From a virus: a stretch of DNA of 23,758 nucleotides. The notes below the pieces were generated by a model. It ran no database searches and was not told where the DNA came from. It saw only the letters and a list, made by a program, of their open reading frames with translations. Position numbers and translations under genes: made by a program. The stretch spans positions 1 through 23,758 of the IMG/VR virus record IMGVR_UViG_3300025889_000953. One strand, given 5' to 3'. The first letter of the stretch is position 1, and each line of letters opens with the position of its first letter. Positions 1-5,815 of the stretch are shown here, in pieces.

Positions 1-35
1 CAAATCGTGCATGTGTTTTGACACAAGTGCGATTG
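1..35 (+). other. Imperfect RNA hairpin at the window edge
   Basis: Positions 3-16 can pair with 21-34 around a TTTG loop (17-20). There is one A-A mismatch and two G-U wobbles, so about 13 pairs form. It sits ten bases before the intrinsic terminator and may be the 3' part of an upstream transcript or small RNA, or an RNase III-type processing stem. T7 has such a site (R3.8) just upstream of gene 4, the homologue of the next large gene here. The structure is read directly from the sequence; the role is inference. The window begins at its edge, so it may extend further left. Confidence 0.45.
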
Positions 36-44
36 TTGATTGAG

Positions 45-79
45 ACGCTCCTAGTTAGAAATAGCTAGGGGCGTTTTTT
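45..79 (+). terminator. Intrinsic (Rho-independent) terminator
   Basis: A 10-bp stem pairs ACGCTCCTAG (45-54) with CTAGGGGCGT (65-74), with one G-U wobble and a 10-base loop, and is followed directly by a run of six T (74-79). No matching A-run precedes the stem, so it points along the + strand only. It would end transcripts from the upstream region, outside the window, before the replication module starts. Confidence 0.85.
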
Positions 80-85
80 ATTTAT

Positions 86-115
86 GGGCTAATGGAAGGA
101 GACTGAAGTTAGCCC
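86..115 (+). other. Leader hairpin with purine-rich loop upstream of the first small gene
   Basis: GGGCTAA (86-92) is perfectly complementary to TTAGCCC (109-115). The 16-base loop holds the GGAAGGAG sequence at 94-101. That Shine-Dalgarno-like run is about 32 bases from the ATG at 133, too far to serve it directly. It could alternatively pair with the CCCCTCCC tract at 113-120. The structure may shape translation or processing of the leader. The pairing is visible; the function is inferred. Confidence 0.4.
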
Positions 116-132
116 CTCCCTTTATTCACCCA

Positions 133-303
133 ATGAAACATTTTGAATTAGAAACGCTTAACAGGCAGATAAACGAAGAAGCTGTACTGTGGAACAAAAC
201 TAAAGCACCTATACACAAAACAAACTGGAATATTTTGCTAAAAAAATTTAGCGAAGTTTACAAAAAACTAAAACCAGAAAAAATCTTTACAGACTTACAA
301 TGA
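133..303 (+). CDS. Small hypothetical protein (56 aa) preceding the primase-helicase
   Basis: ATG at 133 opens a 56-codon frame ending in TGA at 301-303. The stop overlaps the ATG of the primase-helicase (300-302) in an ATGA junction, the same arrangement seen at many gene boundaries here, which is the main evidence that it is real. The protein is mostly charged and polar, with Lys and Glu throughout and two Trp, and has no signal peptide, membrane segment or recognisable motif. A strong ribosome site next to the start is lacking; the nearest purine-rich run is about 30 bases upstream inside a hairpin. I do not recognise the family. It is probably co-transcribed, and translationally coupled, with the downstream primase-helicase. 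Confidence 0.6.
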   Translation: MKHFELETLNRQINEEAVLWNKTKAPIHKTNWNILLKKFSEVYKKLKPEKIFTDLQ

Positions 304-1895
304 ACGAAAGCGAATTTTTATATCACACATCTTGCGATAATTGCAGTTCGTCAGACGCAAATTCCGTTTATTCAGACGGACATGCCTACTGCTTTTCTTG
401 CAACACAACAACACAAGGACAATCAACAATGGAGCTTACACCAATTACAAAACAAGAAAGTAATTTTATTTCGGGTGAACATTTACCTCTTAATAAAAGA
501 AAAATAAATTTAGATACAGTACAAAAATATAACTATCAAGTGGGTGCATGGTTTGCACGTCCTTGTCATATTGCTAATTATTATAATAATAGCAAAGAGT
601 TAGTAGCACAAAAACTTAGATACCCTAATAAAGATTTTCAGTGGTTAGGTACACCTAAAGAAGCAGGTTTGTTTGGAGAACATACTTGTAAAGGAAAAGG
701 TAAATACATAACCGTATGTGAAGGCGAAATTGATGCACTTACAATGTCACAATGTATGGATAACAACAAATGGGACGTTGTATCTATTAAAACAGGTGCG
801 GCAGGTGCAAAAAAAGACATACAAAAATCACTCGATTTCTTGGAGGGTTATGAGAACGTAATCTTTATGTTTGACCAAGACGAACAGGGGCAGAAAGCGG
901 CGATAGAATGTGCAAAACTTCTTACGCCTTCGAAAGCCAAGATTGCGTCTCTACCTTTAAAAGACCCTAACGAAATGTTGTTAGCAGGTCAGGAAGATAA
1001 ATTAGTTAAAGCTATGTGGGACGCTAAACCATACCGACCTGATGGAATTGTCTTAGGCTCAGAAATATTTGATGAGATAATGAAAGAAGATAATTATGTT
1101 ACCGCACAATATCCTTTTAAATCTCTTAATGATAAAACTCATGGATTAAGAAAAGGTGAGTTAACAACTATCACAGCAGGTACAGGTGTAGGTAAATCAT
1201 CTTTTTGTAGACACGTTGCGTTAGACCTATTGAAACAAGGTTTTGGTGTTGGCTACATTGCATTAGAAGAAAGTATTAAACGTAGTGCGTTAGGTATTAT
1301 GGGTGTTCACCTAAAGAAACCTTTGCACTTAACAAGAGAAGGTATAAGTGAAACACAATTACAGGAAACTTTTAAATCTACTATTGGTAATGGGAATTTT
1401 TATTTATATAACCATTTTGGCAACACAGTCGCCGATAGCCTTCTTAATAAAATAAGATATTTAGCAAAGTCATGTGAAGTAGACTTTGTAGTCTTAGACC
1501 ATTTACACATGGCTCTATCAGCATTAGGTGACGAGCATACTAATGATGAAAGAAAACTTATAGATTACTTTGTAAGTAAATTAAGAACACTTGTAGAAGA
1601 AACAGGTATAGGAGTAATACTTGTAAGTCACCTTAGACGAAGTGAAGGCGACAAAGGTTTTGAAGATGGTAAAGAAGTTACCATGAATAGTCTTAGGGGG
1701 TCGGCTTCCATTGGACAATTATCAGATTTAATTTTGTCCCTCTCCAGAGACATTAAGTCAGATAAAAAATTAGCTAACTTAACAATTCTTAAAAACAGAT
1801 TTAGTGGTGAAACAGGTAACGCAGGAACATTGTTATATGATTTAGACACTGGTTGTCTATCAGAAACAACACCTGATGTTTTAGATGACTACTAA
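300..1895 (+). CDS. T7 gp4-like DNA primase-helicase
   Basis: This 531-aa bifunctional enzyme would unwind the replication fork and lay down RNA primers; T7 gp4 is 566 aa. The N-terminus has a zinc-binding module with Cys12, Cys15, Cys31 and Cys34. A TOPRIM primase core follows, with the conserved Glu in VCEGEIDAL (139-147) and the acidic pair FDQD (Asp192, Asp194). The C-terminal half is a RecA-fold helicase of the DnaB/gp4 family: Walker A AGTGVGKS (293-300), a Walker B-like Asp400, the His444 switch in VSHLRR, and the LRGSASIGQLSD motif near 465-476. The protein ends in an acidic tail with a terminal aromatic residue (LDDY). In T7 the acidic gp4 tail docks on the polymerase, so the same contact is plausible here. 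The start overlaps the upstream stop by four bases. Confidence 0.96.
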   Translation: MNESEFLYHTSCDNCSSSDANSVYSDGHAYCFSCNTTTQGQSTMELTPITKQESNFISGEHLPLNKRKINLDTVQKYNYQVGAWFARPCHIANYYNNSKELVAQKLRYPNKDFQWLGTPKEAGLFGEHTCKGKGKYITVCEGEIDALTMSQCMDNNKWDVVSIKTGAAGAKKDIQKSLDFLEGYENVIFMFDQDEQGQKAAIECAKLLTPSKAKIASLPLKDPNEMLLAGQEDKLVKAMWDAKPYRPDGIVLGSEIFDEIMKEDNYVTAQYPFKSLNDKTHGLRKGELTTITAGTGVGKSSFCRHVALDLLKQGFGVGYIALEESIKRSALGIMGVHLKKPLHLTREGISETQLQETFKSTIGNGNFYLYNHFGNTVADSLLNKIRYLAKSCEVDFVVLDHLHMALSALGDEHTNDERKLIDYFVSKLRTLVEETGIGVILVSHLRRSEGDKGFEDGKEVTMNSLRGSASIGQLSDLILSLSRDIKSDKKLANLTILKNRFSGETGNAGTLLYDLDTGCLSETTPDVLDDY

Positions 1896-2109
1896 AAAAG
1901 TTACGGCAAAGCACAAAAGAAATGCTTTGTTCTGGTCTGGTTTAATTGCTGATGCAGTTGCCAAATATAAATCAACACACGTTCCACAAACAATATCTGT
2001 TGGAAGTATTAAAACAGCTTTCATGTTGCAAGATACTTTAACAAGCATGGCATTAAGCGGTGATGATGCGGCGTGGAATATAGAAGTTAAATTAGAAACA
2101 TTACATTAA
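1885..2109 (+). CDS. Hypothetical protein (74 aa)
   Basis: This frame starts inside the last codons of the primase-helicase (11-base overlap) and ends three bases before the next ATG, so it is tightly embedded in the replication operon. The N-terminus is strongly basic (several Lys and Arg in the first 12 residues). The rest is a mixed polar and hydrophobic chain with an alanine-rich helix-like part near residues 18-28. I see no membrane segment, no cysteine or metal motif and no nuclease signature. The family is not recognised. Spacing and lack of any competing frame make it likely to be coding. A small accessory replication or nucleic-acid-binding role is only a guess from position and charge. 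Confidence 0.7.
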   Translation: MTTKKVTAKHKRNALFWSGLIADAVAKYKSTHVPQTISVGSIKTAFMLQDTLTSMALSGDDAAWNIEVKLETLH

Positions 2110-2111
2110 TT

Positions 2112-2393
2112 ATGAAACTACCGAAAATAAATAAAAAGATACTAGATGCACCATTTGTGCATTGTTATTGGAAAGATATAAATGCCTCTGCTATTTGGAC
2201 TTCATTAAAAGAAGCTAAAGCAAGTAAAGTTACTATCTGTATTACAGCAGGTTGGCTTTTAAGAGCAGACAAAGATGTGCATGTAATTGCGGGTGATGTT
2301 AATTTTAATGATGATGGCACATTAGGTGATGTAGGTAACGTCACTACTATGCCTTCAGTAAATGTATTAAAGATTAAGAAGGTATCAGTTTGA
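2112..2393 (+). CDS. Small conserved phage protein of unknown function (93 aa)
   Basis: The 93-aa product has a beta-rich pattern: an aromatic HCYWKDI stretch near residues 17-23, a hydrophobic strand VTICITAGWLL near 40-50, then an acidic turn-rich region and a C-terminal strand ending in basic residues. It loosely resembles the small phage proteins that read 'W..A......W..l......v.t.G.l....d..v.i......G.vttiP', known from T4-like and marine phages with no assigned function. That comparison is from memory and weak. Its TGA stop overlaps the TTG start of the DNA polymerase, so the two are probably translationally coupled. Confidence 0.75.
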   Translation: MKLPKINKKILDAPFVHCYWKDINASAIWTSLKEAKASKVTICITAGWLLRADKDVHVIAGDVNFNDDGTLGDVGNVTTMPSVNVLKIKKVSV

Positions 2394-4087
2394 GATACGT
2401 TTTTGATATAGAGACCAATGGATTTTTACATTCTTGTGACAAAGTACATTGCATTGTTTTAAAAGATATAGACACAGGGGAAATACTTACACCTGATAAT
2501 GAAACTGCTATTAAAAAACTAAAAGAAGCAGAGTTAATTATCGGACATAATATAATTAAATTTGATATTCCTGTATTGGAAAAATTATATTCCGCTACAT
2601 TTACAGGCAAAATTTTTGACACACTTGTAGGTACTAGATTAATATTTTCTGACATCAAAGATAAAGATTTTTCAATAAAAGATTTTCCAAAAGATTGCAT
2701 AGGTAAACACTCATTAAAAGCATGGGGCAATCGTATAGGTGAATACAAAGAGCAGATAGAAACTGACTGGCAAACTTTTACACCTGAGATGCTTGAGTAT
2801 TGTAAGCAAGATACAGAAGTTACTTATAAACTTTATAAAGTTATTGAAGAAAAAGGTTACTCCCAAGAAGCTATGGATTTAGAACATGAAGTAGCTTCAC
2901 TTATATTTAAACAAGAAGAACATGGCTTTACATTTGATACTGAAAAAGCACAGGCTTTGTCTGTTAAATTAAAAGCAAGACTTGCTGAACTTTCAGAGGA
3001 ATTGCAAGATGTATTCCAACCAATAGTTACTGAAAGATGGTCAACAAAAACAGGTAAGAAACTAAAAGATAGTGTTACCATATTTAATCCATCAAGCAGA
3101 CACCATGTAGCTCACAGATTAAAAGAGAAGTACGGTTGGGACGCTCAAGAGTTTACAGCAGATGGTAAAGCAAAACTAGATGACAGTATATTATCTAAAC
3201 TTCCATATCCTGAAGCAAAAATATTATGTGAACATTTTTTATTAAATAAAAGAATTGCACAAATAGCAAATGGTTCACAGGCTTGGTTAAAACATGAACG
3301 TAATGGTAAGATACATGGCACTTGTAATACTAATTCATGTGTTACATCAAGAGCTAGTCATTCATACCCTAACTTAGGTCAAGTCCCTAGTACATCAGCT
3401 CCGTTTGGTAAAGAGTGTAGAGAATTATTCACAGTACCAGAAGGTAAACGATTAGTAGGTGTAGACGTAAGCTCTTTAGAAGTGATGATGCTTTGTCATT
3501 ACATGTCTAAGTTTGACAATGGAGCATATACAAAGGTTGCTCTTGAAGGTGACATACATACAGAGACACAAAAACTAGCAGGACTAGACAGTAGAGATTT
3601 AGCAAAGCGTTTCTATTATTGTTTTTTATATGGTGGAAGTGTCAAAAAAATTGCTGAAGTAATAAACAAACCTTTTAAAGAAGCAGGAAAGATTAAGAAA
3701 AGATTTTTAAATAATCTACCTGCATTACATAAACTTATAGAAGGCGTACAGTCTGCGGCTGAACGAGGGTATCTAACAGGTTTAGACAAAAGACAAATCA
3801 AAGTTAGGAACAGCTACTCAGCACTCAATACACTTCTGCAATCAGCAGGGGCAATATTGTGCAAGAGATGGTTAGTAGAATTTAACAAAGAGATACAGAA
3901 ATATAAGAACGCACAACAAGTTGTATGGGTACATGATGAAATACAAATTGAGTGTGAAGAAAAAGACGCTGATGAGATTGGTAGGATAGCAGTAGAATGT
4001 ATTAAACGTGCAGGTGAACACTTCAATCTAAGAGTGCCGCTAACAGGCGAATATAAAATTTCAACTAATTGGAGTGGAACACATTGA
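2390..4087 (+). CDS. Family A (T7-like) DNA polymerase with 3'-5' exonuclease
   Basis: This is the replicative polymerase, 565 aa against 704 in T7 gp5. Exonuclease motifs: Exo I Asp6 and Glu8 (FDIET), Exo II Asn54-Asp59 (NIIKFD), Exo III YCKQD with Asp141. Polymerase motifs: A at Asp359 (VDVSSLE), B from Arg402 to Gly415 (RDLAKRFYYCFLYG; Lys406, Tyr410, Tyr414), C with His515-Asp516-Glu517. All catalytic residues are present. From Exo III Asp to motif A Asp is 218 residues, against about 300 in T7, so the region where T7 carries its thioredoxin-binding insertion is missing. The start is TTG at 2390, preceded by AGAAGG seven bases upstream. Exo I begins four residues later and no ATG is available nearby, so TTG is needed. 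Tyr410 occupies the E. coli Phe762 position, as in T7. Confidence 0.96.
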   Translation: MRYVFDIETNGFLHSCDKVHCIVLKDIDTGEILTPDNETAIKKLKEAELIIGHNIIKFDIPVLEKLYSATFTGKIFDTLVGTRLIFSDIKDKDFSIKDFPKDCIGKHSLKAWGNRIGEYKEQIETDWQTFTPEMLEYCKQDTEVTYKLYKVIEEKGYSQEAMDLEHEVASLIFKQEEHGFTFDTEKAQALSVKLKARLAELSEELQDVFQPIVTERWSTKTGKKLKDSVTIFNPSSRHHVAHRLKEKYGWDAQEFTADGKAKLDDSILSKLPYPEAKILCEHFLLNKRIAQIANGSQAWLKHERNGKIHGTCNTNSCVTSRASHSYPNLGQVPSTSAPFGKECRELFTVPEGKRLVGVDVSSLEVMMLCHYMSKFDNGAYTKVALEGDIHTETQKLAGLDSRDLAKRFYYCFLYGGSVKKIAEVINKPFKEAGKIKKRFLNNLPALHKLIEGVQSAAERGYLTGLDKRQIKVRNSYSALNTLLQSAGAILCKRWLVEFNKEIQKYKNAQQVVWVHDEIQIECEEKDADEIGRIAVECIKRAGEHFNLRVPLTGEYKISTNWSGTH

Positions 4088-4494
4088 TAAATAAAAAATT
4101 TGATATTGACTTAAAATATGGTCAAGAGAGAGAAAAGAAATTAGCCTCAATTTTAGATAAAGATAAAACTAAAATAGAAGTTAAAACCGAAAGAGACTGG
4201 TGGTTTAAAACTGGTAACATTGCTGTTGAAGTAGAATGTAATGGTAAGCCTTCAGGTATTATGGCTACAACTGCAAACTATTGGGTACACATATTAGCTG
4301 ATGGCGATAAGGATTATTGTAGATTAATATTTGATACAAGAACTGTAAAGAGATTAGCTAAAAAATATATCAAAACTTTAAAAGCAGGTGGTGATGGGTT
4401 TAGAAGCAGGTTTGTTCTTATACCTTTAGCCGAAATATTTTTACCAAAAAATTTAAGCAAATCTATGCAGGAGAGGATAGTTAAAAATGTATAA
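4084..4494 (+). CDS. Putative PD-(D/E)XK-type phage nuclease
   Basis: A 136-aa protein, placed between polymerase and exonuclease. An acidic-spaced N-terminal part followed by KIEVKTERDWWFKTGNIAVEVE gives the E-x-K core and beta-strand pattern of the PD-(D/E)XK superfamily; the GKPSGIMATTANYW stretch recalls a phage nuclease family I know only from memory. Its genomic role may match T7 gp3 endonuclease I (host DNA breakdown, junction resolution), though it does not look homologous to gp3. I place the start at TTG 4084: GGAG at 4071-4074 lies nine bases upstream, and the TTG overlaps the polymerase stop in a TTGA junction, as at 2390. Another in-frame TTG at 4069 would add five residues but has no ribosome site. 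The nuclease call is moderate; coding status is near certain. Confidence 0.7.
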   Translation: MINKKFDIDLKYGQEREKKLASILDKDKTKIEVKTERDWWFKTGNIAVEVECNGKPSGIMATTANYWVHILADGDKDYCRLIFDTRTVKRLAKKYIKTLKAGGDGFRSRFVLIPLAEIFLPKNLSKSMQERIVKNV

Positions 4495-5239
4495 AAAGAA
4501 AAAAGTATTGTTAATTGATGGTGATATACTTGCGTATCAAATTGCCACAAACAATGAAGTAGAAACTAATTGGGGTGATGGACTATGGACATTACATTCA
4601 AATGAAAATAGTTGTAAACAACAATTTGATGCAGTCATAGATGACTTATGTTCTAATTTATCAGCAGATGATTATATCGTTGCATTAACAGATAAGAATA
4701 ATTTTAGAAAAGATATTCTTCCAACATATAAATCTAACAGAAATAGTAAACGTAAGCCTATAGTTTTAAACGCAATGCGTGAACACATTATGGAAAAACA
4801 TAATGGTGTAGTGTGGAAGAACTTAGAAGCTGATGATGTCATGGGTATTATGGCAACTGAACCAACGCAAGAAGATAGAGTAATAGTCAGTATTGATAAA
4901 GACATGCGTACTATTCCTTGCACATTATCCAATGATGGCACAACTACTGAGCAAATCCCTCAAAGATTAGCTGATTATAATTTTATGATACAGGTTTTAA
5001 CTGGAGATAAAGTTGACGGATATGATGGTATAGATGGTGTTGGAATTAAGACAGCAGAAAAGCTAATTAAGAAATACACTAATGTTCCACTTTTAGATTT
5101 ATGGAAAATTGTCAAAGGTATTTACAAAGACAAAGGTTACACCGAACAAGAAGCTCTACAACAAGCTAGAGTTGCACACATTTTAAGACACGGAGAATAC
5201 AATAAAAAAACAGGGAAGGTTACATTATGGCAGATATGA
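4487..5239 (+). CDS. 5'-3' exonuclease (FEN/T7 gp6-like)
   Basis: This 250-aa protein belongs to the flap/5' nuclease superfamily, which removes RNA primers and degrades duplex DNA from 5' ends. Metal-binding acidic clusters occur in family order: Asp11/Asp13 in LLIDGDIL, Glu114/Asp116/Asp117 in LEADDVMG, Asp137/Asp139 in SIDKDMR and Asp174/Asp177 at the start of the helix-three-turn-helix region (GDKVDGYDGIDGVGIKTA). The PTYKSNR stretch near residue 80 corresponds to the conserved helical-gateway basic region. T7 gp6 is about 300 aa, so this is compact but complete. The ATG at 4487 overlaps the upstream gene by eight bases. In T7 this enzyme recycles host DNA into nucleotides; the ribonucleotide reductase nearby serves the same supply. 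Confidence 0.93.
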   Translation: MYKKKKVLLIDGDILAYQIATNNEVETNWGDGLWTLHSNENSCKQQFDAVIDDLCSNLSADDYIVALTDKNNFRKDILPTYKSNRNSKRKPIVLNAMREHIMEKHNGVVWKNLEADDVMGIMATEPTQEDRVIVSIDKDMRTIPCTLSNDGTTTEQIPQRLADYNFMIQVLTGDKVDGYDGIDGVGIKTAEKLIKKYTNVPLLDLWKIVKGIYKDKGYTEQEALQQARVAHILRHGEYNKKTGKVTLWQI

Positions 5240-5454
5240 TACAGAACCCTCCACACTATGCAAACAATGAGATTGAACCTATTGATTATATCATAGCAAA
5301 CAAACTCACATACTGCGAAGGTAATGTTGTTAAGTACATTACAAGGTGGAGAGGTAAAGGCGGTATAGAAGATTTAAAAAAAGCAAAACAATACATTGAC
5401 TTTATTATAGAAAAAGAAGGCGTACTTAAAGTCACAGAAAGTAAAGATGCTTGA
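5227..5454 (+). CDS. DUF3310-family phage protein
   Basis: The 75-aa product matches the DUF3310 pattern found in many phages: NPPHY near the N-terminus, an IEPIDYI helix, then GNVVKYITRWRGKGGIEDLKKAKQYIDFII. The conserved His-Tyr, the Lys-Tyr-x-x-Arg and the DLKKAxxYI core are all present. Function in the family is unproven; some members are annotated as nucleotide-kinase-like, which I would not assert. GGGAAGG at 5213-5219 is a good ribosome site seven bases before the ATG at 5227, which supports this start over the ATG at 5236. The gene overlaps the exonuclease end and the next gene start, so it is part of the same polycistronic unit. Confidence 0.88.
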   Translation: MADMIQNPPHYANNEIEPIDYIIANKLTYCEGNVVKYITRWRGKGGIEDLKKAKQYIDFIIEKEGVLKVTESKDA

Positions 5455-5815
5455 ACATAAGCATATTATTATTCGTGCCACAGTAAACAAACCTCCTAAA
5501 GATGTCGAGTTTATTAAAAGATGGGTAAGAGAGTTAGTTGCAAAACTAAAAATGAAACCATTAGGAGATACTGTTGCAGTGTATGTAGACAAAGAAGGTA
5601 ATAAAGGTCTTACTTGTTTACAAGCCATTGAAACATCACACATAGCATTTCATTCATGGGACGAAGACAAACCTGCTATGGTTCAATTAGATGTCTACAC
5701 ATGTAGTCACTTAGATAAACACATGGTGTTTAAAACTTTAAACATATTTGAACCAGTAGAAATTAATTATTTAACATTAGATAGAGAAAGATACTTAGAG
5801 ATAAAACATTTATGA
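5447..5815 (+). CDS. speD: S-adenosylmethionine decarboxylase-like pyruvoyl enzyme
   Basis: A 122-aa protein resembling the short bacterial and archaeal AdoMet decarboxylases (Thermotoga maritima enzyme about 130 aa). These cleave themselves at a Ser to form a pyruvoyl group and make decarboxylated AdoMet for spermidine synthesis. The hallmark segment ETSHIAFHSWDE (62-73) aligns with ESHxxIHTWPE: Ser64 would be the cleavage and pyruvoyl residue and His69 the processing His. DVYTC supplies the catalytic Cys86 at the expected distance. The segment before Ser64 (GLTCLQAIE) is longer than in Thermotoga and lacks an obvious Ser55 equivalent, so substrate may differ. Some SpeD relatives are reported to have become ornithine or arginine decarboxylases. 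The gene lies directly before nrdA, joined by an ATGA overlap. Family assignment is fairly firm; substrate is open. Confidence 0.78.
   Translation: MLEHKHIIIRATVNKPPKDVEFIKRWVRELVAKLKMKPLGDTVAVYVDKEGNKGLTCLQAIETSHIAFHSWDEDKPAMVQLDVYTCSHLDKHMVFKTLNIFEPVEINYLTLDRERYLEIKHL

Noticed and set aside
2480-2500. Partial match to the late-promoter motif (ACTTACAC) inside the polymerase gene
   Set aside because: Only about eight bases match, the position is inside coding sequence, and the flanks differ from the two strong copies.
4069-4083. Earlier TTG start for the putative nuclease
   Set aside because: It has no ribosome site, whereas TTG 4084 has GGAG nine bases upstream and a TTGA overlap with the polymerase stop.
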